DNA of 64,000 nt, taken from the NCBI GenBank assembly GCA_002794735.1, contig NBAZ01000005.1:806001-870000 (forward strand), written 5' to 3'. This DNA comes from Pyrrhoderma lamaoense (Eukaryota > Basidiomycota > Agaricomycetes > Hymenochaetales > Hymenochaetaceae). The stretch's first letter is position 1. Each line of letters opens with the position of its first letter. Of the stretch, positions 36,319 through 49,055 are shown piece after piece. The translations under genes were made by a program, and so were the position numbers. The notes under the pieces were generated by a model, which was given only the letters and a program-made list of their open reading frames with translations, searched no databases and was not told where the DNA came from.

Positions 36319-37918
36319 TCAGACTAGACCACTTCCAGCCATTCGAACAGCATCTACAACAGCACGAACGACTTCACTCCAGATGGATCCAAGCAAACTA
36401 GATTGGATGGAACGTCCGGCCAGCCGTCGTCTTACAGCTTCAACGTCCGTCCCAGTTCCAGTACTGGAAATGAACGCTCGTCGCCTTTTCCTGTGGAGAC
36501 GCATCAAGAACGAGAATAGAGGTACAACTATACATAGTAAGACAAATACGAGTCGAGAAGGACCTAATCGCACAAAGTAACTGTGCAAAGCTGTCTTTAT
36601 TAGCTTCAACGTGCTTAGTGAAGTCTCTGGGTCAATGCACGTTGGTGGGTAGGGTTACTTCGTGTTGTCATTGTTGAAGTTGAAGATGATCTTTTACGGA
36701 TAGAAGTGATTGGAGACATCAGACGTTTTTCATTCTTAGCTATTGAGGGACTTCCTGCCCTATCGGGCGTGACAGAGCGGGAAGTTGACTCAGTCTTTGG
36801 TGTCGAGGATGTTGAAATAGAGGTGAATCCATTAATAGCCGGCCGAGAGCGAGTCCGTGGTACAACGGTCCGTGTCGAGTGTGTATCGTTTGTATCAACC
36901 GAAGAGCTAGATGACTCGCTTGGAGCAGGGGAGGGTGCTCTCGAGAAGTCACTATGCGACTTGATGAACGAATCCAGAGGAGGGCTCGGAATTCTACGTG
37001 CTGAATTGATTTCCTCCATTCTCAAAGAGCTGAGGCGCCCCTTAAATTCCTATAGACAAACAAAATAAGATACAAATTTCATAATAGCCTGAAACAGGAG
37101 AGTTGACTAACAGAACGAGTCTCTGGTTCCAATTCCTGTTCATATTCCAGAAACTCTTGTGCATATTCCCAATCATGTAGTTTTGGAAGGATATGTAGAC
37201 AAAACAGCTCAACTACCCGCTTATAGCCATCCTTATCAGACTCAGCGTGATTTTGATATGCAGTGTCCTTTTGAGCTAGCCAATCCTCAATCATGCTCCT
37301 CCCAACTTCCGGGCATTCTAGTTTCAAACTTGCCAAAATAAGTGAGACTAGTATCTGGGCGGGCAAGAAGGCTGCACTGGGTCCTTGAGATAACGTATAT
37401 GGTGAGAAGAGGCGAACAGAACGAGTATGTAGAGTTGCAATAAAACCCGGAGCGGAAAGAAGTTGGTTCGCCCGAAGAGATGAAGGAAGAGCTTCCAGTG
37501 ACGTCTTCATTTCGTTTTTGCCACCTGAAGGTACGGGCGCAGGAGAGATGTAAACCGACGTCTCAAGTGTGATTCGAAGAATTTCCCATTTCCGTCTGTG
37601 CATGTCCAATTCATCCGGAACTGACGATCTACTGGAAGGAGGTGAAAGTAGCGCGAATGCTGCCCCCACTAATGAATGTGTGAGCGGAAAGTCTCTCTGA
37701 ACGAGTGCTCGCGCAGCTCTCGGATATAAGGAACGAAGCGTTGAAGTTGTTGAGCCTACACTCGGACCTGGTGCTGCATTTGCCTCTTGACTATCTGTGT
37801 CGTCCGACATTGATGATATTGAAGGAGAAGATATTTTCAAAGAGCCATAACCGGACGAAGACATATCTACCAAGGGTAATGTTGAGGACACCGTCCGCAT
37901 CTCCGTTGTTGTGGACAT
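36319..37918 (-). CDS. Tail-anchored membrane protein, possible Pex26/Pex15-type peroxin
   Basis: Two exons (minus), 37918-37112 and 37049-36319, about 512 residues once one base is added. The N-terminal half has a helical, TPR-like character: LYPRAARALVQRDFPLTHSL, AAFALLSPPSSRS, FLPAQILVSLILASLKLECPEVGR, and a second helical block ending EYAQEFLEYEQEL. The middle is Ser/Thr/Pro-rich. Near the C-terminus a single hydrophobic span (LVFVLLCIVVPLFSFLM) is followed by a basic KRRR cluster, the arrangement of tail-anchored proteins. The layout recalls the Pex26/Pex15 anchors that recruit Pex1-Pex6 to peroxisomes; this is a tentative guess. The frame slips at 36629-36631 (one C missing in the coding sense). 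Without correction the protein ends QRLH and lacks the anchor. Confidence 0.6.
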
Positions 37919-38536
37919 AGCGGCAAAGAGCAGAAATCAGGCGGAGCTAACTGGTCAAGAGCTGGTACGAAATCATGTGTCAACCCCACACCACGCATTT
38001 CCTCTCACGTGGCGATACAGCATCATTCTTTGCTCAGAATATTGTTACATGTAATGCTGGAGACTATGTCTATGATATTTGATGTCAACTGTCAAGCAGA
38101 ACCAATGGGTAAATCTGAACGTGCTAAACACAAGTAATTTGAGAATTGAATACTTGCTACCCGATAGCGATTATAATTATTATAGTGATGAGTTATGTAT
38201 TTGGCCGGCATATACATGTTTCACATATTGCTTACAAATAGAATGCCGAGGTAGGTTAATGATGCGTTTACGGGGGGACACGATACAGATACATGAACTA
38301 ATCTACATACTTATTTCTTCTCGAATTCGTAGTATATAAAAAGCATAAAGAAAGGGATCCATCACAAAAAAGGATTCTGCGATAATAATAGTGATGACGT
38401 AATAATAATGAAATATCGAAAGAAATTGAAACACCCGTCAAAGCACTAGATTGCATCCCAATGTGATTGATATTGCTCCGGATAGATGGTCCCCAGCTGA
38501 TACTCATCACTAATATAAGATTCATCGTCATCTGAT
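37919..38536. promoter_or_regulatory. Upstream region of tail-anchored protein gene
   Basis: Contains a CACGTG box at 38006-38011, about 90 nt upstream of the start codon. The part beyond 38456 may still belong to the DUF6533 gene's last exon if the alternative frame is right. Confidence 0.4.
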
Positions 38537-40456
38537 TTACAGTATCCGCTGTCGGACAACCAGGAATCTGATCCTACGACGAAGCTGCTACTCGTCGCAA
38601 AGATGACAAGATATTGAGAACCAGGGTCAACGTGAAGTTAATAACTAACATACCTGGATTCCCCACGGACAAGGGCGCTTCGCGCCCGAGTATACTGCAA
38701 AGAGCGCCCATTCATTTTCAGATTAAGTACAAGTCTGCATCCTGCAACGTTTACAACGGCTGTGGCCCAACTGTTGAGTATCAATTTTTTTTGAACCACA
38801 TCAGTAAAAAAATTTCAAATGCTGTCAGTGTCATACGCACTATTTTGCAAGTCCCTCATGTAACGAAGAACCAAATAACCAAACAAACATTGAGAACATC
38901 GTCGCAACTATTCACAGAAAATCCCGAACTTATTGAAAACTTTTGTATCTAGATTCTAACTTTGAAACATAACATACCTGCGATGGCTAAGAAGTACAGA
39001 ATACCATCCCGATATAGAATTGTAGATATCGGGTGGTAAACGTTCCGACTTGCTTCTTTTATTGCTTTGAGAGTCGTTAGAAAAAATAGTGCACTCTCTA
39101 GAAGCAGGCTCGGCAGCCAAACAATCCACAAAGAGTCCCATATCTAATGTGACAAAACGCGAGAATTAGTTATTTTATTACCTGGTAGATAATGAAGAGT
39201 AGGGCATACCTCTTCGAAGCAAACATTGAAATATGGCTCGACTGTTAGCGTGCCTGGAAAATCAATTCAGTGATCAGCTCTCGAAGTTCTGTGTATAAAA
39301 TATTCAGTGTCATAACGACAACCCCGGAAGTTAAGGTACAAAAATTAGGTAGCCACATGAAGCAGAGGCGGCCGTCATGATGATGATCAGAAGATAAAAC
39401 GTATGTTCAATTTACATCGTAAAATCTTGGTTGACAAAAATAACTAAGAGGGGAAAGGTATCGAAACTGCTTGACAGAAATAATTGAAACGTACTGTATC
39501 CATTCCAGAGTCCTACACCAAGCAATCCTAGCGTAGATACGGAGTAGATGAGCCAGATCGCCCATAGGAACGTCTTCACTCGGTTCCCACCTCCCAGGAG
39601 CGCATTAACACGCATCGCGACAAGTCCTGATAAACGCCGATATACATATATCAACAACTTGAAATGAAACAGTATACATCAAGGACAATCTCACCGTGCA
39701 TGGTCATGAAGGAAAGAACAGTCGTGTAGCCTTCTATCCATACCCATGCTTTGCAGCTAAGAGGGAATTAACTAGTGGCAATGAGATCATACAGTAACCC
39801 AAACGTACAACTACGGAAGAGAATCAGATAGGGATTTCAAATTTCTTTTCTTCTTCACTTACAGTAACGCTAGGAGAGCTCGCAAGACCTAATCTATCTA
39901 GAAGGGTACACTTAGAAGGGGTGCGGGTAGCCCTAAAACGAAAGTTACTTACCGTAGATATCAATAGCCAGTATTACAGGTCTAGTTCATTGTCATGATA
40001 GGTAAAAGGTAGCTATGGATTAAATGAACCGACTAACATGATGTATCTATTCTGTATGCTCTATCAGCTATCTGTACACGGCTTAGGCTACGAATCACTA
40101 ACTGTAAGATAGATAATCGAAATTGTGCTTTTAGGGGCCTTCCAGATAAATTCAATCTACATTCATCAGGAAGCAAGAAGAACCCGTAATTTATATCAGC
40201 TTACCTCTTGTGCTAACTAAATGCAGATAAATGCAACTCAGATAATGTATTCCCAGTTGTATAAATCGAAATAAATGCATACAGTAAGAAAATAATCATA
40301 CAACAAAAACGAGCAACCAGAGAGTGTTAAATATCTAGAAAATTGGATGAGAAGTGAACACAAAACATGGATCAATGAAACTCACTGGCTCGCGCGTACG
40401 ATCGGGGCAGCATACTCTACTGAGTCAACAATAGACTGCAAAACTGGATCCGTCAT
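38537..40456 (-). CDS. DUF6533-family seven-transmembrane protein
   Basis: Basidiomycete-specific multi-pass family of unknown function. At least 14 exons (minus), several tiny: 40456-40386, 40334-40283, 40216-40205 (12 nt), 40156-40103, 40051-40038 (14 nt), 39981-39953, 39897-39863, 39756-39695, 39626-39495, 39253-39210, 39143-38978, 38907-38841, 38770-38654 and 38573-38537. The defining N-terminal signature reads YLTLSGCSFLLYDYFLTLAQ plus EIEFIWKAPKSTISIIYLTNRYI. Later come CKAWVWIEGYTTVL, IWDSLWIVWLPSLLLESALFFL and RDGILYFLAIAG. Exons 7 and 8 do not join in phase, so an indel or a missed exon lies in 39757-39862. The last exon is ambiguous: the phase-consistent reading stops at 38537, while a more protein-like acidic frame runs to 38456. 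Confidence 0.78.
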
Positions 40457-42673
40457 TTCGTAGCTACGTGGTGAAAGGGTAGAAGGGGGGACGCAGGAAG
40501 CAGGGGGGGAAGGCCTGGAATGGAGGGAATTTATGACAATTTGCGAAAACAAAAAACCCTTTTTGTACTGGGTGATAAGTTATTTGTGGATCCAAGACGA
40601 AAGACTCTAGGGACCGTAAGTAAGAGATGACCGGACCTCGGCATTACTGGTACCTTGCTAGAACAACTGAGATTAATCTTGAGGTAAGCTATAGATGAAT
40701 CGCGCACATCTATACCGAGGGATAGACTATGTCTAAATTTACAATAGGCATCACCTGGTGCCGACTACGACCGAGTATCCGTTGCATCGAGGCACTTTTA
40801 ACGGAAACAAATTTACTCCGGAGATATGCGATTATAAGCACTCCTGTGCACTTGCACAGCTAAGATTCTACCATCAAATTTCTTGGAACATGTATATGCT
40901 TATATCGACAGGTTGTTTTATTTTTTCATAGTTTTTTTCTCTTTACTTTTAAGTTTCTGATAATTTTCCTGACTTCTTGCTGATGCGTTGCTGAAAGAAG
41001 CCGTCGGATTATACATGTCCTCGTGATTAACAGTGCCACTTCTCATGGATCATAATACGCAGAGATTGATACCTAGATAGCCCCCAGCCTTCTATATGTC
41101 GAGTTATAGTAACAGTGGAACCTATCATAAAGCTTTCCATGAACGGCTTTCGATTTGAGGTGCAAACAGGAGGACGAAGACCAGAACACTGGTGTACGCA
41201 TGTCTCGCTGCTGTCACAAGTAATTTTAAGTGACTCTCTTTCCAGTTCTAGATAACCGGTATAAGATACCTCTCAACGTCATACACGAAACAGTGAGTAA
41301 GGAACTATGTTTATATATCTTTAAATGGACAAACGATTGGCTAAACTATGGCATAAGAAGCAATACCTATTCTCCTGACTCCTATTCGCCTGTCTTGCAC
41401 AGGTTTTCTTCACAGCTTGCTTGTACGTGGCTCTTGACAAATAAGCCAATTTACTTAAAGCGGCCTTTAAAGTGAGTGGCCGACGGTGTATGACTAAAAT
41501 ATCAAACCATGAGGCTCTAACTCTCCTTGCTGATGCGACCGATTCGACATGCAGAACACATGGTTTTGAGTGGAACTCCAAGGTACAAGACTCGGGCATC
41601 CTTTCGATTACTAAGTGAAATACTTTATTTGTATTTCTTCAACTAGAACTGTATTTCATCAACGAAGTCTAGTCTCACAGCAGCAGAAAATTTCAAACGC
41701 CACTGACACGGACGTATTAGCAGACTAGAGGAAGAAAATTTTATTTTGATGGACCGTCGTAATTTCTGTGTTCAGCCTCGAGTTTTATATTTATAAACTC
41801 ATTTGACATGTCAATTTGTTTGACGTTTTCCAAGTGTCCTTTCAACTATCTAACTCGCAGTTTCTCTAAAGCAATGGTAGTGAATTTAAGCCAAGTTTTG
41901 TTTGCTCTACATCGCAAGCAAATAACAGAGAAGATGCTTAGAGATGTAGGGTACACGAGGTAGATGAAGGCAACGAGACGAAAAATTTCAAATAGGTTCA
42001 AATCAATCAGATGGAATATAAAGAGTATACGACAAATTGTATTCTTTTTCATTTTAGGGGAATGCCATGTTGCATTGCGGTCTAGCTATGCGAGTGTCTA
42101 AGGGTCAGCCTCTTTAATCAAGTTCAAGTTGGGCTTGTCGCTCTGGAGACTGACATGCCTAGGTTGATTCTTATTTATCAGGAATTCCAGATTAACTGCT
42201 TAGGCTTTTCAATCGAATCATTCTCTAGACGACTAATATAGTTGATGAACAGCGCCAGGGATCAGGAAGGCGAAATGAAAGTTCCAAGTTACTTGACCAA
42301 ATTACTACGTCGAAGAGTGGAATACTCTACATTTAGTCTTATCTAGTTAAACTGATACGTTTCAGTATAGTACTCATGTTGATGTCTCAATAGTGTAAAT
42401 AAGAAAAACGAGTTGAATTTGAGATAAGTAACCCGTGAAAAAATTATAATACTAACTGATAATGATTTGCCGTGTTACATACTCTGGTACTTAAATTGCT
42501 AATTCATTTAGCCCATGCTAAAGAACATCACTATTAAAGATTTAGGAAAGTGTAACAACATGTTTATACTGATGTTAGTACATACCAAGAGTCACGATAA
42601 AGAACAATATGTGTGACAGGTCGTGACTCAAGTCCTCTCGCTTTCCACTTTGACTGAGACTGTAAACCCTACC
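40457..42673. other. Long intergenic region, no gene recognised
   Basis: 2.2 kb. A short G-rich tract lies at about 40475-40515 just upstream of the DUF6533 start. Open frames at 41230-41600 and 41846-42052 overlap on both strands without family features. Upstream sequences of two divergent genes. Confidence 0.45.
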
Positions 42674-43628
42674 ATGTCTTTCTACTCGCAAGGGAGCTCC
42701 TCGCGTCTCCCTCCAGTTAGCACTACAACTGAATTCGATGTTCTAAAAGCAGCTCACAAGTCTGTCTCCTCGTTATCAATCTCAAAAGCTTCATAGCTGA
42801 CTCAAAAGTATTCCCACTTTCGGGGGCGTTTGTACCTGTTCTCCTAAATGAAACTACCCCAGATTTTTGCGTGATGAAGACCAGGAAGGACACGGGAACA
42901 CCAAAAATAATCAGTCTTGGGAAGATCAAGTAGCCAAAAAGTATTATGACAGTTTATACCGCGAATTTGTTGTGTGTGATCTAAAGCACTACAAATCTGG
43001 GAATGTGAATACTTGTCCAACTCCTCTGTTCAACCTGTTCCACTGAAGATACAACCCCTTTATGTTATTTTTCTCCGTAATTTAGTTTGCATTACGGTGG
43101 AGGACAGAAGACGAGGTTATTTCTGGAAGAGGGGAGGAAACATGTGGCAACACACGATGCAAACAACATGTTGTGGATGATCAATCACGTACCCCTGAAC
43201 GTTCAGAGGGAAAGAGGAGGAAGCTAAATACAGTTGAACTCCCATTCGCATACGAAGAACACGGAGAACAGAAGGCAGCTCTAGTGAAAGTCGTTCTCTG
43301 TGATTCGTGTCTGAGAAAATTGATGTGGAAACGAGAAAAAGACAAGGAAAAACAGCGGGTTTTGGGTCAGGGGGAGGAAAGGAAGATAGGGGAAGAAGTA
43401 CAAAAAGAAGTGGAGTTGGATGAGAAAGATGCCAAGGATGTTGATGAACATAAAGAACGTATACATACTTCTAGAGAACATAAGCACCGAAGACGAGTTT
43501 ACGAGAGGGATGATCGAAGACCTTCGACTTCGAAGGAAGCGGAAGAACTAAGTAAACATAGGAGACGACGGAGAAGCTCACGTTCTCTGTCACCCGTGCC
43601 ACGAAGAGATTATACGCATCCATCTTAG
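42674..43628 (+). CDS. FRA10AC1-like protein
   Basis: Three exons, 42674-42759, 42863-43004 and 43086-43628, give 256 residues with clean phases. Motifs of the Fra10Ac1 family: TEFDVLKAAHKFLRDEDQEG, VAKKYYDSLYREFVVCDLKHYKSGN, FALRWRTEDEVISGRGEETCGN, then a CxxC pair (VLCDSCLRKLMWKREK) that with the upstream CGNTRC could bind zinc. The C-terminal 100 residues are charged and RS/RR-rich with KHRRRRRSSRSLS, typical of nuclear splicing-associated proteins. Human FRA10AC1 is a nuclear protein found in spliceosomal complexes; the same role here is inferred. Intron 1 uses a weak GTCTGT donor. Confidence 0.83.
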
Positions 43629-44048
43629 TGATTTATCATCTATAATAGAAGGCTCAGAGCGGGTTATGAATTTTATAGTCTGCTATGAATGTGGTATGCA
43701 ATATTTCGGTTTGAAAAGGCGACTCAAGCAGTGTATTGGTAGTAATACCAGTGATCTTATAATGATTACTACTCAGGACTGGTCAAACGTTTCGGTCGTG
43801 ATATTTGATCCTCCGAACGATACCTTACATGTTACTTCGTAACATCTAAAGATACAGGGGAAAGTAGGCGAGAGATGAGGGAGAACATACAAAGATATAC
43901 AAAGCCTTCGGTGATTGATACAAGCAAAGCAACAACACAGGAATTTAGAGATTAGATTAGGGGGTCGATAGGAAGCGGAATGTATGATTTATGCATCCAG
44001 TTTTCGTCAATGATTTTCTCTTCTAGTCGATGTCCAAAGTTATCGAAA
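43629..44048. other. Convergent spacer
   Basis: About 420 bp, 3' flanks of the FRA10AC1-like gene and eIF6. Nothing else seen. Confidence 0.5.
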
Positions 44049-45077
44049 TTATGCCCAATTGTCTATGAGAGAGTCGCGCATCTCTCCAATGACAGCAGAA
44101 GAGTCTTGTCCTTGTAATTCTGTTATGAGGACTGTGTATTAGATAAGAGCTTAAGACAGCTGATAATTGAATGGAAGAGAGGCAAGAGGACAATGATATA
44201 TGAATTAAGGTAGAACGATGTTATGAGATATTGGGTAGGTGACAGGGAGAGCCTAAAGGAGTATTTAACACTAAAAAGAAGGACGTACTGAATGTAGCTT
44301 CAATCACACTGATTTCTGTTGCCGTCGTATCAAATCCAGTAAATGCACACCAATCATTGACGACAAGCCCTGCACCGATCACGTCTGAGCCACGATTTAC
44401 TGTTCCAGCCTAAATTATATAGATATCAGCCATACTAGAAACGGATTAGAGCCGAGACAGGCGCACCACTAGTGGAACCTGAAGCAAACTACTCAATTCA
44501 TCTTGATCTTGAATGCTCGTTTTTGGATGTACAAGTGCACCTTGGTTTGATAATGCGCAATAACTTCCTACAAGCACATTATCTGCCACTGTCTGTCTGA
44601 ACACCTCTACCTTCAACACATCCGCGATAATTTCCTCCGTTTCCCTGTCCACATCAGGGTGTACCAATGCGACATAGTCGTTGCATGCGATCACATTTCC
44701 CAGCGCACTTAGTCGTTCTTCGACCCTCTGTATTTTTATTTGGTCTGGAAGCGAGTTCCTTAGGTGTTGCAATTCCTGATCCGTTGTTGTTACGGGGACC
44801 AAAAGCCCATGTCGATTTCCAGCAGTAAGACGGCCGATAATACGTGTTCCACCGATTGAGGTGTGCACAATGGGTATAATGTCTCCAAGTTCCGCCTCGA
44901 AGGTGGAATAGAAATTTGTTGAGCCTTGAATTGCGCAAAGGCAATAGGCATTCGTGAGCTTTGCGAAAACGCCAATATCGGAGCTATTTTCAAATTGTGT
45001 ACCTGAGTATATGCATAAGGAGGTCAGTTTCGAGATATGTATCAGGAAAGTAGAGTGGTGGTATTACGAGTCGCCAT
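44049..45077 (-). CDS. tif6: Translation initiation factor 6 (anti-association factor)
   Basis: eIF6/Tif6 binds the 60S subunit, aids its biogenesis and blocks premature joining to 40S. Exons (minus): 45077-45068 (10 nt), 45002-44467, 44409-44289 and 44119-44049, exactly 245 residues, the standard length. Sequence landmarks: [123 protein letters not shown], and [10 protein letters not shown] at the end. All intron phases agree and no correction is needed. The first exon is only ten bases. Confidence 0.97.
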
Positions 45078-46612
45078 TGTAGAAACGAGCTGTGTGATAC
45101 GGTTTAAAGTATGAAGGAAATGGGAGATGGACTATGGTGGTTCTAAAGACCATAAGATATAAATTTTGGACTACACGTGACATGCGGGACCGAGAGTTAT
45201 AGTCGTGAGTCAGACGCGTGAGGACATGATTTAATAGTTTGCGTACAAAACACCGCCAGAAGTCAAACTCGTGTAGTCTACTAAGGCCCGTCTTCCTTCT
45301 GACCTGGAATGGCAACTATAGCACCCATCAAACTCACAGCCTCATGGACCTTGGAACTTGAATTTCTATAGAGGACAATACTTGTCTATGTGGTATAGCG
45401 CAAAACAGTATACCTAGTTACCGTTCATACTAGGATCAAACCGCATGATTTAACCATTTCTCAGACTTACGGTTAGATACAAACGTTACAAACATGTCTT
45501 TACTATAATTCAAGCTTAATTCAAGTCAATTCAATATCATAACCGGCTTTAACAAATTTTCCGGAAGCGTGTTTCGGAAGCGATATACATCTATCATGAA
45601 GTTCAGTGATCTTTGGTCTGCCTCATTGTATGGTATCATAGCACCTTTGTGAATGGCTAGGCGACACTCAAATTCAATCATACTGAAAACTCAGACAACT
45701 CTAATGGTATCATGGGGAGCATCTCAAAGACTACAACAATATGCCAAGCTTTCTCTGATTGCATGAAGGAGGAGCCGGGAAGTCAATACGAAACTCTTAC
45801 TCATGGTCATTCTGATGTCTCCCGTGACTCATGCCACCTATGACAGACTGGCATCCCGGACTTTCCGAACGCTCATACAAGTAAAATCGAGTGTTGAATT
45901 TGCGTTATTATCCCCTCTTCACAAAAGTCAGCTAGTTTTTTAGAGTAATAGGAGATTTACTGATTGACCCGCCGAATATACCACTACATGGACATCTCTG
46001 GAGATGATAGTGATATGCGATATCCCTCCACATGTAGTCATGAGCCTGCACATCTCTGAGGCTTACTATCAGTTGAGACTCTGTACAGCTTTGAGTCTGT
46101 ATGGACATAAAACATCAACCCTCCCTGGTCTTAATGAGAGTTCCCGTAGTCCGGATTTACGATCGCTTCTTCTTTGAGTGCAAATTGCATTGTCAACTTG
46201 ATTAGATGTCAAAACCTAGTAACTATAATCAAGAGAAAGGCTCAGTGATTGATCATTACTGGCGAAGCTAATAATGTGACTGATTGATTTACTTTCCCGT
46301 ATTCCCGTATGATCCATGGGTTGGGTTCTCGATTGATACTTAACTACATTGTATTTCTCGTGACACAGGAAATTTTTCTCGAATAGCCCTCCACTAGTCA
46401 TAATGATATCCCTTATCGTAAAAGTCGTAAAGATTTGACTGGAATCATATAATTCATTAGCATGAAGTATCCTATCATATCATTGTTTCAATAAAATAAT
46501 CACTAACTTAGTGACTAAGATTAAATCAGTGACGCTACTTGGAGTAGTAAGATTGTGAGCACGTGAAGTCTAAAACAAATAACTTTACATATAGGAAAAT
46601 GTCTTGACAACG
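45078..46612. other. Divergent intergenic region, no gene recognised
   Basis: 1.5 kb between eIF6 and NDUFAF7. Contains dispersed short inverted repeats around 45985-46035 (ctacatg...catgtag). No coding family seen. Confidence 0.45.
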
Positions 46613-48313
46613 ATGAACAGATGGACGAGAATAGCCCTCAAGTCTACGAATAATTTGTCCAGAAGATATGCATCTAGTAGTCAAAATCAGATAACTCATG
46701 TTGAGAAGATTGTTAGGGACTCGATCAAGGTATGTGTTGTAGCTACAGACACCACACTGCTAGAACTTGTATCTTCTAGTCGACCGGGCCTCTGCCTCTC
46801 GCCAAGTATATCACTCTAGCCCTTTCGCATCCTACACATGGGTACTATACAAACCCTTCGAACCCTGTATTTGGTCCAAAGGGTGACTTTGTAACCTCTC
46901 CAGAAATCAGTCAACTTTTCGGTGAGGTGCGTCTTTAATTTATAAATACATTTGATTGGCTTTCAATGACAATGATTATATAGCTTATGGCAATATGGCA
47001 CATATCACGCTGGCAAGCTTCTGGATGTCCCAAAAGGATTCGAGTCCTTGAACTTGGTCCGGGAAGGGGAACGTTGATGGCGGATTGTATACGAGTTTGG
47101 AACCAGTTCCCTCAAGTGAAAGAAGCACTTCGAAAGGGTGAAGTAAGGCTCGTGGAGGTCAGCGAGCCTATGAGAGAAATGCAAAAAAAAGTTTTAATGT
47201 CTGAACTTGGTCCACTCAATACAAGTACGAACGACGGACAGACAAACTCAGGTCCGAATTGGTTCTGGCACTCATCAATTGAAGATGCACAGGAAGCAAG
47301 CTCAGGATCCTTAGACGGAGAGACGTTCACAATTGCAATAGCTCACGAACTATTCGATGCACTTCCGATTCACGTACTCGAGCGTCGTGAAACTGGTTGG
47401 CATGAACTACTGGTGACAACTGAACCTGATCCCGCTGCTCCTACTGTTATAAAAGCATCCTCACTGGAGCCAACTCTGCCTCCGCTTCGTTTAGCCCTGT
47501 CTCCTGTATCAACGCCCCAAGCTCGCTTGCTTAGCTCTCTATCTCCTAGGTTTGCATCCCTTCCTATAGGAACTCGTTTAGAGATCTCGCCGGCAAGTTT
47601 CAAGCTTGCTCGTCAATTTGCGGATTATGTCAATGATTCACGTGGAATTGGAGGGTCTGGGCTAATAGTAGACTATGGAAAAGATGGATGGAGTGGAGGG
47701 AGTCTAAGAGTGCGTTTAATAAATTACAATTGTACTGAGAGAATGATGCTTATTTTCAAAACGTTGCTAAATTTCTTGTCTTAACAGGCATTCAAGAAGC
47801 ATAAACTAATCCAGAATATATTTGAATCCCCAGGGGAATGTGACTTAACTTCGAATGTAGACTTTGCTCTGCTAAAGGAAGCTATGAATGATGCAGGTCC
47901 GTTCTAAAGCTTTTCCATTAACTATAAACTCAGACGCATGAAACTTATTGCCTTGTATGCGACTATTGGTACCCATGACCGACAACTAACTAATTCAACG
48001 TATAATTGGGAACACAACAGCGATAACTCATGGACCGATATCTCAACGCGACTTCTTAGTGAATATGGGCATATTCACTCGAGCTGCACGAATACAACCA
48101 TCCTCTTCTTCTGTATCCCCACAGAGAACGGCTGTCGTTAAAGGGGCTGAAATTAACCAGACCGTATTGCAAGCGGTGAAGCGCCTTATCGACCCTACAG
48201 GAATGGGTACACAATATAAATTCTTGGGGATCACTGGGACAGGCTCAAGAGAGAAGAATCCGAATGAGGACATCGCCTGGCCCTTCGTGAATTTCGAAAC
48301 TCAGGGGTCCTAA
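46613..48313 (+). CDS. ndufaf7: Mitochondrial arginine methyltransferase NDUFAF7/MidA
   Basis: Class I SAM methyltransferase (PF02636) that in other eukaryotes dimethylates the NDUFS2 subunit during complex I assembly. Five exons, 46613-46729, 46780-46926, 46984-47709, 47788-47896 and 48021-48313, give 463 residues in clean phase. The N-terminus MNRWTRIALKSTNNLSRRYA is basic and Ser-rich with no acid, a likely mitochondrial targeting sequence. Family landmarks: THGYYTNPSNPVFGPKGDFVTSPEISQLFGE, VLELGPGRGTLMADC (SAM motif), LVEVSEPM, AHELFDALPIHV, GLIVDYGKDGW, and AITHGPISQRDFLVNMGI. The presence of this factor is consistent with a respiratory complex I in this fungus. Confidence 0.95.
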
Positions 48314-49055
48314 CCTAAGTATCTCAACTGACATATTTGAAAGGGTTGCATTTTAACCTTTGATATTATGTGGTACATAAGCACTTATTGAGGTGGGAAT
48401 TCCGTTGTCGCCCCTATCAGCTTTATCTTACAACCCAAGCACTAGATAACACACTACGTAGCTAATCTCATCATTATACCTTTCTTCTTTTGGTATTGAA
48501 CAATCTTCTTTCCCTAAGAAATATTGATATAAAACGGAAAACAACAAGCTTGCACAGTTATCACCATGTATATGTTCACTTTCTTTATTAAGTATTCAAA
48601 TTTTAAAAGAACGTGTTAAGCTAGTCTAGGCTTTGTTACATACACTAATGAGTGGCAGTAGAACTGTCTAGTTCATAGATCAAATAGATATAGTAGGAAC
48701 ATGTTAACAATACAAGGCGTGAAAGCGAATAGGCGTAGGAGACGATCGAGCCCAGATGCTCGAGAGAAAAACTATCTGGAAAGAAATAAAGAAGTGAATG
48801 TTAGTACAACAGTGGTGCCGTGATGAAACGGAAGAAGAATGTGTTATAAGTTATGCTAAACTGAATGTGTTATGGACAAGGACGGAGTAAGTTTTGGAGT
48901 TGAAAAAAGAAAGAGTCCGAATTAATTTGAGAAGTGAATCAAAACAACATATGTCGAAGCCAAATCGAGTCCAAGATATGATAAAGGTACAGATAGATGA
49001 AAATTGATGGAAACCGTTGTGGTGACAGCGAGTCTTTTCATTCAGATATCATGAG
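48314..49055. other. Convergent intergenic region
   Basis: 3' flanks of NDUFAF7 and the AhpC/TSA-like gene. AT-rich, no gene seen. Confidence 0.5.
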
